DNA of 64,000 bases from Pisolithus tinctorius (taxonomy: Eukaryota; Basidiomycota; Agaricomycetes; Boletales; Pisolithaceae): positions 496,001-560,000 of the forward strand of contig JANFAH010000025.1 in assembly GCA_024663395.1 (NCBI GenBank), written 5' to 3'. The notes below the pieces were generated by a model. It worked only from the letters and a program-made list of their open reading frames with translations, was not told the origin of the DNA and made no database searches. Of the stretch, positions 55,901-64,000 are shown piece by piece. Position 1 is the first letter of the stretch; every line of letters begins with the position of its first letter. Position numbers and translations under genes: made by a program.

Positions 55901-58816
55901 AGGGAAACGGTTATTGATCAGGCCCATTCCATACTCGCGCATCTAGGTGCTAGAAAAACGGTATCCTACATACGAGAGTTTTTATGGTGGGACTCAATGG
56001 TAAAGGACATCACCGCGTACTGCACGTCATGTCAGACATGCCAACGAAGCAAACCGCCGACTCATAAACCCTTCGGACTGCTGAACCCGCTCTCAGTACC
56101 GTCCAGGCCTTGGGAAGCGATTGGAATAGACTTCGTGGGACCACTCCCCGAATCCAAAGACCGCGACGGTGAATACGACTCGATAACGGTGATCATCGAC
56201 TTGCTAACATCCATGGTACACATCGTGCCAAGTCGAACGACTTACACTGCCCGCGAAGTGGCAGAACTAATGTTCGCCGAAGTATATAAACATCACGGCT
56301 TACCTCGAGCGATCGTAAGCGATCGCGATGTCTTATTCACAAGTACATTCTGGAAACGTCTAAACGAACTAATCGGGATTAAGCAGAAGATGTCGAGTGC
56401 GTACCATCCGGAAACAGATGGCGCTACTGAACGCGCCAATCGAACCATCGCCCAGATGCTGAGATGTTGCATCGGGCCGAATCAGAAGGATTGGGTGTCA
56501 CGTCTACCTGCCATCGAGTTCGCGATCAATAATGCGACGTCAGAGTCAACAGGCTACGCACCATTCTTCCTGAATACCGGACAGATGCCTCGACGGATGA
56601 TATGGGACGCTCCAACAAGAGATGAGTACCCGAGCGTACGAGCGTTTGCCAATAAAATGAAACTCACCTTGCTGGACGCTCACGATGCAATCCTGAAGGC
56701 ACGAATGAAACAGACGGTTGGCGCTAATAAAAAGCGCCGAGTGTGTCCCTTTGTTACAGGGGACCTCGTATATGTCTCCACGAAGAATATTAGCTTGTCA
56801 AAAGGGACATCGCGAAAACTCGTACCGAAGTTTATTGGGCCATACCGCATTTCGGACGACTTCGGAAATAACTCCTATCGCGTCAAACTACCTGATAACC
56901 TGAAACAAAGAGGCATTCATGACGTGTTTCATTCGTCATTGCTGAGAGTGCACATACCAAATGACGATCGAAAATTCCCTGGACGGAAGGACGATCAGAT
57001 CCCTGAGCTCGGAGGAACGAGCCGAGAATGGGCTGTCGACCAGATAATAAATCATCGTGGCAGCCGCTCGGAGGCAACGTTCGAGGTGCAATGGACGGCC
57101 GGAGATCGAACGTGGTTACCATTTGATGAGGTCGCTCATCTGAAGGCGTTAGCCGATTATTTCGAGGCCTTGGGGATAGACGGGATAAATGAGTTGCGAG
57201 AAAAGGGTGACGGGGGATCGTCCGAGGATGACCCCCAGGTGTTCCTTGGACACTTGGTACCTCGCCCCAGTGGAACCTATAAAAACCACCCGCGCAACGA
57301 TAGAAATCCGTCTACTCACCAGATCCCCAGGTCAGTCAGACAAACCCCCAGTCGAAATCGCTGTACCCATCCCCGACAACGCACACCTCCACCTCGTACT
57401 GTTTACCCTCGTCGCACGCCCCAGCCTCATCATTCCCGCTCGCCTCCTCGCCATCATAGTCATCAGCCTCGTCGTCGTTACTCTCCGTCCACGCAAGGAA
57501 GAGCCGGAGCCCACACACGGCCTAGATCACCTGCTGTCAGCTCGCGTAGGAATCGAGGGCGGTTTGGTAAACGTACCAGCCATAAGCCTCCTCGCACGTC
57601 ACAACCCAAGTTCGCTAATCGTAAACCCCCTGCGCACTCGGCCAAAGCCATTGCTCACACATATTGTCCGACGTGCTCCTGTGGTAGCCGTAAACCAACC
57701 TCTTACCCAATAGGAAAGCCGAAGGGTTGCTCACCCCAGTCACCGCTCGGAACTCGACCCGCTCGTCCGCGAGACTTAGATCCTGACGTCTCAGAGACCC
57801 TCCGACGCACGCTAGCAGACGTCATTAGCGACTTGCTCGGCCTGGACATAGACAAACCGCCTACTGATCACCACTCACCTGACATGACAACCCCCGCCTG
57901 TTTCTTATCTGTAGAGCGAATCGGCCCGGACTTCTTCGCCGTGTGGGCCCCTGCCGGTCTTGGGGAGGCAGAGCAGCGCATGCTGGTCCACCGAGAGCAA
58001 ATGAAAGCTTACTTTACCTATGATAGGGCGTTGCGGGGAAACAATGGCGACCCCCTTGATGTACCCGCGGGGTACCGTCAGTTCCAAGAAGCGTACAACC
58101 AGTCCACTACCTCGAAGTCGCGCTTTGCTTACCATGAACCCGGCCCCAACGCCCGCACTATAATCACGGGCCCAGCGCCTACTAGGGAGGAGGTTCTTGG
58201 AGCAAACGCGGACCTGCGAAGTAAAGAGGAGATCGAGGGAGGACAAGTACTAAACGGCGCAGAGGCAGTTACACTGCATAGTTTGCTATGGGAGGCCGCC
58301 GACAAGGTTGGGCGTCAACGCGAACGCACCATGCGTGGCTTCCTAGAGCGACGAGAGAAAAGAGGCGAGGGTCGTTTTGAAAGAGGACCCTTTGGTGGAC
58401 GTTCTGGCGCATCCCCCTTTGGTGATCGACACTCGGATAAAGCAAAAACGGGGAAGTCTTCCGAGTCTCTCTCTCGGTCAGCCCGGCGCCGTGAACGATC
58501 TAAAGCCCGTAATCGCCAGGCTACACCCGCTGTGAGCGTATCATCTGCTGCCATGAGCACCAACCCTTTCTTCCAAAACTTCGCCGACTTACCTGTCGCG
58601 AGCCCTAGACATCTCGCCGTGGACCCGCTCGATGTTGACTCCTGCGATGTCGAAGGTTTCGGTGACGCTTTCGACGAGGGCTACACTAACTTCGTGGGTG
58701 CTGAGGGCGACGAAGAGATGACTCAGCCGGGTAAAGCCGTCACAGGTGCTGAGAAAGATGCCGCAGTGGCTGGCTCGGGGACTGCTGACAAAGCTGTCAC
58801 TGGAAACGCCGCCTGA
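49910..58816 (+). CDS. gag-pol: Gypsy-3 gag-pol polyprotein with long C-terminal extension
   Basis: A single ORF of 2968 codons from ATG 49910. Order: Ser/Asp-rich and basic N-terminal region (to about residue 480), retrotransposon gag domain (about 480-650), CCHC knuckle CFICHKGGHFSRNC (about 734), protease IDTGSLADF (about 1133), reverse transcriptase YLDD (about 1448), RNase H (MTDACGNGIGG, TDHKSLTYLL), integrase (CTSCQTCQRSK; D in IDFVGPL, D in SDRDVLF, E in GATERANRT; about 2000-2340), chromodomain-like segment (REWAVDQIINHRG..FEVQWTAGDRTW, about 2370), then about 540 further residues. This extension has an Arg/Pro/His-rich part and a more ordered part (LRRTLADVISDLLGL, FFAVWAPAGLG). All key residues are present. 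Gag and pol lie in one frame, unlike gypsy-1 and -2. Confidence 0.95.
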   Translation: MVNTRASVRRATARASSLPPSPTTQPGADTVSNSPLPKLTPLGSQYSTPVGMPVEGSVRSYSDVAKNGSRSPSPVHRSAAVDAPGSSPSSPVYPGDDIVPEASKARSVRVQVPTHRDNDILPSNVQCESMSMFPASETEAERSEWTKVVRRRSRDRRAQSEVRPDVRDAIRQAERRMTLDERAQIRRRSLSVARSCADESTSESDQSPKKKDQKGKGPDPKNWGGLEFDDAEVDPDAQRAVLASWNTVNALTKDGELGHQPDETGGSHSKNADPYDNNGGLTADSETTEQMPNKGKPKRNRRTTKKTTKPAKTLPNPVKDMVDKAVRPDHKRRERQRTPKAMEPVKQINPKSFIGLAFKRIEKNEKRSKKNKKRTRRKLDCSSDEDSSSSDSEDSSSENSSDDGSSSPSSSSDTSNSSSSSGDDSSSTDSDSSSDTSESSASSQRRRGRSRCRKGRGKGRRKSKRRSKPRKGTTLKPIPPNKYDGSDDVHAFQRFVTEGAAYVTDGRVEPKKCAFILSHYLTGKAHEFYVREVSGDPYKWRLSDFFTQLFNYCFPIDFRMRQREKLQSCYQNSKTVKNYMYELNELWNMIGETDERTKVHKFWAGLRKELQRDLWKEKLNPEVSSLKKIAASAEIIEIAQTVAGDYSRKPRRRRSKRRMLESANASPESPERRKSGYKRRRDRKRRTKGENAHKDNHTAESSNQGGRRGRRPERHRRDTPKLSKEEQERHKSEGLCFICHKGGHFSRNCPSRHTVSSSNKPPGVTSFGVDVDFGDVENQRQLSKSSENDPELSLNFIQTRGPAIQDEDDDLPDLESIWSEDEYDGSSEEVTTDEEDPNVGMPVYVYRSKQLRRPQRGYYGIGHPLEDRAMDLLSGICYPGDDPESLRTYMDSRFLVYNLGNGRHMIAESERNVLGPEDEITVETDLLNNPFFRLDSWYWFRKGERAGIPRSELRRLERARTWRSKPMGHPIEDRVAADLEEYSLQILGGGNQDRFTCVRKDNSTIHVLDRHMEVCLALPREKVTTPEFNVMRWYARELVRMLMVHVRSDPLEDEDSGIRLLFEKEEMSASDERSNSGENILCGMAQLKGAKARTEDKTVLQRNSSIVKDFTRRIPKPLVVVVHINGHPARALIDTGSLADFMSVTLAEQLRVERIPLEKPLTIQLAVQGSRSKVNFGTKVRLQYQGIDCERYFDVMNLQNYDLILGTPFLYQHKIMVGLHSPRVVVGSVLPTEMKGAQVSTLESRATEVYNDNLEKARKYLQELAKPLCSQAGATALPPFRAINHEIPLIDEKKVYHWRPSKCPDAMRHLWTEKKNAYLKTGRWELTAARNTCPMMLIPKAGNPPRLRVVVDLRERNKNTRKLSSPMPDMDGILRRVAKKPYRSIIDGADAYEQIRVVPEHVERTAVTTPDGNMVSLVVQQGDCNAPATYQALMNHIFGEYIGSFMDVYLDDIIIYSDTLEEHVRHVKTVLEILTREKLYLSEKKLKFLSDEVKILGRVVTDDGIKMDPDKVDRILNWKVPTNRTLCKGFIGSVGYLADDIYKVRVPLGVLAEASAETRPFRWTFTEQRAFETVKRYVAACAQHCRVPLDYGPDRDPIWVMTDACGNGIGGVVAQGEDWKSAKVAAFYSAKMSSAQRNYPVHEQELLAGVETMLRHRDILQGVHFTWVTDHKSLTYLLDQKDLSGRQARWLEKLAEFDFEIKYVPGEENVLPDALSRMYEFDAPGTIRAHSEYLHHDLDVEESASPEERQQIISAPLYVGVEALAMLTRARTRAETPAGPPIVEKPLGRKRTLTLKPPRKPPAQEVEEYRSTPVMDPIPPVDEGVEVETPTKDQPERSGKGTLRRHRAPTPPAETGRPETGIEFARRVKDRFVLLGPGERKKGGKGSGPPPPITNEHAANALSDTQTPSPNARDPDDTNMTGITKTSLVPLVMYPGNEGVLKAAKNRYGEDPFFKQILSDPKAFKNFEITPEGFIRLKLPDRTVFCVPDIAVNDKRLRETVIDQAHSILAHLGARKTVSYIREFLWWDSMVKDITAYCTSCQTCQRSKPPTHKPFGLLNPLSVPSRPWEAIGIDFVGPLPESKDRDGEYDSITVIIDLLTSMVHIVPSRTTYTAREVAELMFAEVYKHHGLPRAIVSDRDVLFTSTFWKRLNELIGIKQKMSSAYHPETDGATERANRTIAQMLRCCIGPNQKDWVSRLPAIEFAINNATSESTGYAPFFLNTGQMPRRMIWDAPTRDEYPSVRAFANKMKLTLLDAHDAILKARMKQTVGANKKRRVCPFVTGDLVYVSTKNISLSKGTSRKLVPKFIGPYRISDDFGNNSYRVKLPDNLKQRGIHDVFHSSLLRVHIPNDDRKFPGRKDDQIPELGGTSREWAVDQIINHRGSRSEATFEVQWTAGDRTWLPFDEVAHLKALADYFEALGIDGINELREKGDGGSSEDDPQVFLGHLVPRPSGTYKNHPRNDRNPSTHQIPRSVRQTPSRNRCTHPRQRTPPPRTVYPRRTPQPHHSRSPPRHHSHQPRRRYSPSTQGRAGAHTRPRSPAVSSRRNRGRFGKRTSHKPPRTSQPKFANRKPPAHSAKAIAHTYCPTCSCGSRKPTSYPIGKPKGCSPQSPLGTRPARPRDLDPDVSETLRRTLADVISDLLGLDIDKPPTDHHSPDMTTPACFLSVERIGPDFFAVWAPAGLGEAEQRMLVHREQMKAYFTYDRALRGNNGDPLDVPAGYRQFQEAYNQSTTSKSRFAYHEPGPNARTIITGPAPTREEVLGANADLRSKEEIEGGQVLNGAEAVTLHSLLWEAADKVGRQRERTMRGFLERREKRGEGRFERGPFGGRSGASPFGDRHSDKAKTGKSSESLSRSARRRERSKARNRQATPAVSVSSAAMSTNPFFQNFADLPVASPRHLAVDPLDVDSCDVEGFGDAFDEGYTNFVGAEGDEEMTQPGKAVTGAEKDAAVAGSGTADKAVTGNAA

Positions 58817-58835
58817 GTACTGCTGCTCACGGTGA

Positions 58836-58862
58836 GGGTACTTTGTACCCTGGAGGGGGGAA
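58836..58862 (+). other. Gypsy-3 hairpin and polypurine tract
   Basis: GGGTAC-TTT-GTACCC forms a perfect 6 bp stem (58836-58850) directly followed by TGGAGGGGGGAA (58851-58862), the plus-strand primer tract, which abuts the 3' LTR. Confidence 0.6.
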
Positions 58863-59153
58863 TGTAAGGTTCGGACCGACGCGGTCGGCCGCACGTCACT
58901 TGTTCAATATTCCTTTGACGTTTCTTCTACGTGTCTCATTTACGTTTGATCTAGTTCTTACCCACACCCGTTCGTACTGATATTGCGTGCCTATTACCTC
59001 TACTATAAAAAGGGCCATGTATCTTAACGTACGGGGACGCTTTTCTTACCTACCTCAAATACAGACCCTGGTGTCTTGGAATTTCGAAGTAACCACCGGA
59101 AAGCTCCTCGTGTAGTGTCGTCGCAAGTGCCACACTTCGCTGTCGCCACTACA
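58863..59153 (+). repeat. Gypsy-3 3' LTR
   Basis: 291 bp; differs from the left LTR at one site seen (CGCACG here, CACACG there), again a CpG transition. Confidence 0.95.
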
Positions 59154-59158
59154 TGTCT

Positions 59159-60560
59159 GGTGCACACGTGTGGATGGGTGGCCGTATCTCTGCCGGCTCT
59201 GATAGCCACGCTCAGCGCTCGTTCTGCTGTCTCTGTCCCCTTCCCGACTTGGAGTCCTCCCTTTTCCATCCCACCAAACGTCTCTCGCTCGAGCTCCGAC
59301 TTTTTCCATCCCGCCTTGCATGCCCCTGTGGAGAGCGTCACAACGGATGGTCGTCATCGAACGGCAGTAACGGCAGGGGATAACAAACAAGAAGTAACCG
59401 AGGCATCTGGTATCCGAGGTAGACACCATAGGTAAGTCAGTCTGAATGAACCGCCGCGCTACAACACCGTTGTCATACGAAGCGTGCGGAGACGTGTCTT
59501 CCACCATCCTCACTCGGACTCCCCCGCAGCCCTGTATCTGCACACGATTGAATTTATGAGTTGTACTAACTCTCCACTGAATAGCAAGTAGCTCGGCCAA
59601 GACGCTGCGATCCGCGAAATGCCACGGTTCCCAGCTTAGGCATCGTCGACCGATAACACATCGTCCCAGGATTTCCGCTGTGCTATGCGTAAGTCTCCTA
59701 TTTCCTCATGATAGTATTCTGTAGTTTTCTTAGTGTCGACTTGCGTTCGAGACATCAGCAACCAGTCACTAATTCCACTGCAAACTTAGTTCCCCAATTC
59801 TCCGTAGATACTCTTTCTCTAACATCAGTTCTGGTGCATATCCCGATGTAGCGTTCACCTGGGCTGTGTCACCCGGAAACTATTGACCTCACATTCGAGC
59901 ATGATATAGAACGAGAATTCGCAGAACATACCGCTCGCTGTGATGACCTCGTCGACTATTTTCCCAGTCATCACGCCAAGACGGTCCTTCGAGACAAGGT
60001 TGGCATCCGCACCGATTGCGCTTGGAGCGAGTAAGTGCGGCTCATCCGTGGTCATCGAGTTATTGCTTCTCGCTAGCCTTTTTTATGAGAGCATGTAGGA
60101 TCGCCTCGAACGGAGTGCAGTGGTTTTCCTTCGCCGTGATCGCGTAGCGGCTTGGCGCATTGGAGGGAGGAGCCTTCGGAGGATGTTTCTGGGAAGCGCC
60201 GCACTTTTTAGGTCTATTATCAGCAGAGGCACCAACCTGCAAAGGATTCGATCGGGAATTAATTCCTATGCCGCTTTCCAACGAAAGATGATGGACTCTA
60301 CCGGACCAGTTCAGTCGGTAACTTCCTATCTCGTTGGCTAGCGAACTGCCACATCCTCGTAGACTTTCCCTCGCTCTTACACATGGGTTTACGAGTATCC
60401 GAAGCTTGAAAGATGCAATATTGCGGTTGTAACATTGTTGAGCTCCCAATTGTCAAACACCTACTTGTTTTCCTAGTAGCGGAATGCTGTCTCACTCAAG
60501 GCGTGACACGCGCATTCTCAGTGACGAATCTGCATGAATTAACATCCCACCTTGTGCCTC
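59159..60560. other. Duplicated sequence, no gene recognised
   Basis: Continuation of block II after the gypsy-3 insertion; collinear with about 12670-14085. Small indels distinguish the copies. Open frames near 59855-60055 and 60060-60449 (minus) are not the same in both copies and match no known family. Confidence 0.4.
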
Positions 60561-60566
60561 GCTACA

Positions 60567-61530
60567 CTAGAGTCGACAATAGTACCCAACAGAACCAGTC
60601 GTATCCCAGGTCCCTCGATCATCTTGCCTGGCTCTCTCCCCTGCCTGTAGCAAAAGCACTCGGGATAGGCATCCCGCACAAGCACCCTGCCCTTCATGAA
60701 TATGTCCATCATGTGCGCTCTTTTCGCCTGTCCGAGATGGCAGAGGGGGACCCTCGTATAGGATAGATCCGAAGAGGGAATGTTGGATGACAGGAAGTTT
60801 GCCTAGTACCTCCGCTGCGTACGTTTTGGTCATTCCTGCGCTGATCTTTTCCCATGTGTTTATCTGTACAAGGTATTTAAGAAAAGTAAATGCGGTACTT
60901 GAGTTTTGAGTGTATGGGATTACGGAAGACCACTTACAGCTGAAACGTCGTCTAACATAGGAGAACGCCATCAGAGAGACGCAGCTTTTATCTGAAACGA
61001 TAGTTAGAACTACGGCCGACAGTGACACATATGAGGACAAACAGACGGAGTCGATAAACTTGAAGCAAAGTGCGTATAATCCTTTGCAAACTCGTCCACA
61101 ACCTCGTTATCGTGGACCGTTTTTGGCCGGAACCACTTGTGTCCTGCACATGGTCGATCAATGTCGGACGGAACGCCCAAACGGCAACACATACGGACAT
61201 ACCACTTTGCGAAGCATATCCAAACAGGAATGGCAGAAAGGGGTAGTCTTCGTCGACCGGAGATTGTGCATCACCTGGATATATGTAAGGTGCCATCTTA
61301 AGCGATGCATTCCCCTCCAGCCACGGCAGCGAAACTCACTGCCAGAGAGCCCGAATGACCAACGTAACCCTATCGTTCTCGCTAACACCATCGACTCGTC
61401 CTAAAACACATGGGAAAAACATAAGGATCTACCTGAACGAGGAGTCGTTTGCACTCACAGCCGACATGAAAAGTTTAGCTCCATTCCACTTTCATAATCG
61501 ATCTGTTTGCGGTTGCTCGAGGTGCCGGAG
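60567..61530 (-). pseudogene. PTPA-like pseudogene, copy B
   Basis: Collinear with 14090-15055. Readable blocks: NRKQIDYESGMELNF (about 61480), DEDYPFLPFLFGYA (about 61235), GHKWFRPK and HDNEVVDEFAKDY (about 61110), SAGMTKTYAAEVLGKLPVIQH (shown here as SAGMTKTYAAEV and GKLPVIQH, about 60810). Bases are lost around the FAC.IKFI region near 61080, so the frame is broken. Copy A keeps that region but has stops elsewhere, so the two copies decayed separately or from a sound parent. Confidence 0.6.
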
Positions 61531-61599
61531 TCGTTGGCGAGGACATAGCCGGTTCTTGTCCTCTCTCATCAGGTAGACATTCTAGTAGCATGGCATACC

Positions 61600-62130
61600 T
61601 TCACGCACCTTGATAGACGCACCACTCGTTTTTGCATCTACATCCTTCTTCATTCCTGTCACTTTCTCCTTCTCGGCTCTCTTCCTATGCTTTTCTCGAA
61701 GGATGGCACGTTGTTTTCTTGTCCTTCCAACAAATCGTCTCTGTTACCCTGCTCGTCTCCATCAATCTTGCGCAACACCACCATACGAGCATAAGGTTTT
61801 TCCCTAAGCACTGGTAACCGCTCTCGTTGCGAGGTATCTGTGGATCGTTCTCCATTTTCCTTCGCCATGTAGTTGCATCGCGTCGTCCGATTCATCGTCG
61901 TCCTCACTCTCATCTCCAGAGTCGAAAAGTGATGAATGCACAGGCGTTTTCACTGGGTCGCTGTTCTGGAATTTCGAGCTGAACGGCAACTGCAAATTCA
62001 GCATACATCCATACCTTTCGTGCCGTGCCGTCTTGTATTTGCTACCTAGAGAAAGAAGAGTACTAACACGAAAAATGTGATCACGAGGTATCGCCGCACT
62101 TGTGGACCGCCTGCATTGAGGTATTTGACG
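61600..62130 (-). pseudogene. Unrecognised small gene remnant, copy B
   Basis: Collinear with 15068-15700. It retains the hydrophobic segment (YLVITFFVLVLFFL, then a stop), the acidic block (GDESEDDDESDD, about 61905) and the lysine-rich end (AEKEKVTGMKKDVDAK, about 61640). It lacks the stretch equivalent to about 15490-15570. Frames are broken; family unknown. Confidence 0.3.
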
Positions 62131-62139
62131 AAATAGTGT

Positions 62140-63910
62140 TACGGAGGGCCGCCTTGAGTTCCGATGGAGACGCGAAGGCCGTCGGCTGGTGTTCGTCGCA
62201 TCGATGCACTCGCCAGTTCTGAATGGGCGCTCTGCTGTCCCGGAACGGAACTTGCGAACCCGGATCCGATGATCATGCCGAGATTCGGAACGACACCCGT
62301 CTGCGCACTGGGATCAACCCAGGCCTGGGATATGTGAAGTGCTCGACGTCGTCCTATTGGGAAGCCACGCTTTGATCACTGTTTTCACTCGAGGGAGGAT
62401 GGCACAGTCCCTGTCCTTCTCACGATGCAAGCTGGACGAGCAGATGTCTTCGCCGTTGGTGTTCCGTCCTCTAATCCCATCACGGCGTTCAAGAAACTAT
62501 CCCTGCGAGTCCGTTCATTCCAAATCTCCAAAGGGAACACATTAGTACGCTCCTCACAGTGGAGTCGAGTATGTAAGGATTCTCCGAGCAATCGCCTTAC
62601 GGTCCTGATACCTCTAATCAGTGTCAAGTATGGGGCTATTCGTGCTCATTAACCTGTGAAGGTTATTACATCTCTATCCTAAATTGCATACAGCCAAGAC
62701 ACGCAGACAGGGAACCTGCGATACTGGCGCTAACAGATTCGTTGCGGAAGACCTGATCTGGGTTTCGCAGGAAACGCATGGAAGCTGGGTGAGTGTAGGT
62801 CATGACATCCACAAACACCTCGATGGCCTATAGCCTCATCCATCGCGTGGTACAGTTGACATCCCTACGCTGGCTTCCTGTCAGATATAAGGTTTGCCTT
62901 TATGCAAGCTCGACGTTACTGGAGTATCCACGTCGCCTTTCTCAGACCGGAACCGCTGAGCCTTCCATTGAAGGGTTTATGGCCAGCGAACTTCTCGATA
63001 CCATCGTTCGTATCCACGATTCACTTTGACGCCGTCGTCGTCGAGAGGAGCATAATCTCCCTGTGCGAGCCGGTCCAGCTCCTCACCTGCACTTCCAAGT
63101 TATGCATTGCAGAGAGCCTGGCCAACTTTGCCAATGGTACGCAGATCTGGCTGAAAAGAGGGGATCTGTAGGTGCCTGCCAATCACGCAGTACAACTGAC
63201 CCGATTTCATGCTTTTGCGCCAATCGTACACGGTCGCATCAAATCAATTACGCAGTTAGTCAGGTGTGCGCATTCCGTTCTTTTGAACCTTTAGAACGAA
63301 CGTTGGCCAGGCATCTTAAAACATATCGCATTATCGCAGACACGGGTGCTGGGGTAGCAAATGCGACGATGTGTGCCCGTTTGGGATGGAATGCGGAATC
63401 TATGTGCGTGCCGAGGATGCACGGAGACAAGTTCTGGACATTTCCCGTATGAAGATGTTTGTTGTCAAGGTACCCAATTTGTCAACATGTAAGTCAATCA
63501 AGGTACTCAATACGATGCGCTTAGGTCGTACCCGTGGAGACTGACTCAAAGACACTGAAGGAAAGGAATTGTTAACGAAGGGATGAGAGATTGGGATGCG
63601 AACCTTGCTACGACGCACTTCCTCATCGAATCCATTGTCAATTCCCATATATTGTCCGCGACTGGCAAGAGGTGAAATCAAAGCACAGATGAGGCAGGCG
63701 ACGGGAGAGTTACATGTGGCTATCGCATACGTTGGTGCCGGCATGTGTCCTCGTACGAGGTTATCCCGGATACATCTGTGTACCTCGTCGGGCGTTGAGA
63801 CAAGAGGCGAGGGTGCACTCGAATGAATTTATCGTCCTGGTGTGCTATGATGGATCTCTTCTGGTCCCCTCCTCGTGCCTTGAGATGGCGAGGCACATCG
63901 ACACGAACTA
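62140..63910 (+). pseudogene. Tryptophan synthase (fused alpha-beta), copy 4
   Basis: CpG-rich but decayed. Alpha part: EDGTVPVLLTMQAGRADVF (about 62396) and VGVPSSNP correspond to the alpha active-site loop region. Beta N-terminus: CIAESLANFANGTQIWLKRGD (split here: CIAESLANFANG, TQIWLKRGD, about 63105). Further beta: RIIADTGAGVANATMCARLG (about 63330) equals the [13 protein letters not shown] region of copy 2 with key residues lost, and the block around 63700-63790 equals [16 protein letters not shown]. Frameshifts are frequent. It runs close to the window end; the last 90 bases show nothing definite. Confidence 0.65.
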
Positions 63911-64000
63911 TACAAGCAGGCAGGTACGTCTACATTTTCCCCAACCAACTTCTTCTCTCTCGTGTTCAACATCGCGCTGCTCATATTTATCGCAGCTGAC

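Larger units (their letters stand above)
49490..59153 (+). mobile_element. Gypsy-3: young, apparently complete Ty3/gypsy element
   Basis: 9664 bp, LTRs of 291 bp (49490-49780 and 58863-59153) with a single difference seen by eye, target duplication TGTCT (49485-49489 and 59154-59158). The empty site is preserved in block I at about 12668. It has one polyprotein ORF of 2968 codons, a strong polypurine tract (TGGAGGGGGGAA) and a hairpin before it. The near-identity of the LTRs makes it the youngest insertion of the window. Confidence 0.96.

Noticed and set aside
1..64000. tRNA and rRNA genes
   Set aside because: No convincing cloverleaf or rRNA sequence was noticed by eye; a covariance-model scan was not possible.

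Overview
The window looks like a TE-rich, gene-poor stretch of an Agaricomycete (mushroom-forming basidiomycete) nuclear genome. The grounds are short introns (about 47-64 bp) with GT..AG borders and TACTAAC-like branch sites, NACHT-WD40 NLR genes, chromodomain Ty3/gypsy elements, a LINE with endonuclease, reverse transcriptase and RNase H, and a fused alpha/beta tryptophan synthase. Family names come from motif reading by eye; no search was run.

The backbone is a large segmental duplication. Block I (about 6290-18365) and block II (about 42810-63910) share one order: a decayed tryptophan synthase fragment (+), a NACHT-WD40 gene (-), a PTPA-like pseudogene (-), an unrecognised segment, and another tryptophan synthase pseudogene (+). 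NLR-B (44210-49366) looks intact. NLR-A (7253-12535) has two frameshifts in its N-terminal exons but keeps an open NACHT-WD40 part.

Between the blocks is a nested stack of insertions. A LINE (18988-42295, 9-12 bp target duplication, poly-A tail) contains gypsy-1 (20854-37646, 451 bp LTRs, target duplication AACAT). Gypsy-1 contains the inverted gypsy-2 (23166-31295, 681 bp LTRs, duplication ACAAT) and a separate 1.8 kb element (34035-35846, duplication ATTGC). A second, older copy of the 1.8 kb element lies at 978-2827. Gypsy-3 (49490-59153, 291 bp LTRs, duplication TGTCT) is a recent insertion just upstream of NLR-B and cuts block II in two.

The left edge (1-6130) holds remnants of a gypsy pol and of unrecognised, probably TE-linked genes.

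Base composition is a mosaic. Segments 1 to about 10030, 18150-20853 and 37650 to about 46870 almost lack CpG; the rest is CpG-rich. The borders are abrupt and fall at the same place inside exon 4 of both NLR genes. LTR-pair differences and LINE stop codons are overwhelmingly CpG transitions, as expected from methylation-linked decay. The most novel-looking items are the 1.8 kb element with its own conserved reading frame, the CpG mosaic, and the extra 3' coding module in all three gypsy elements.
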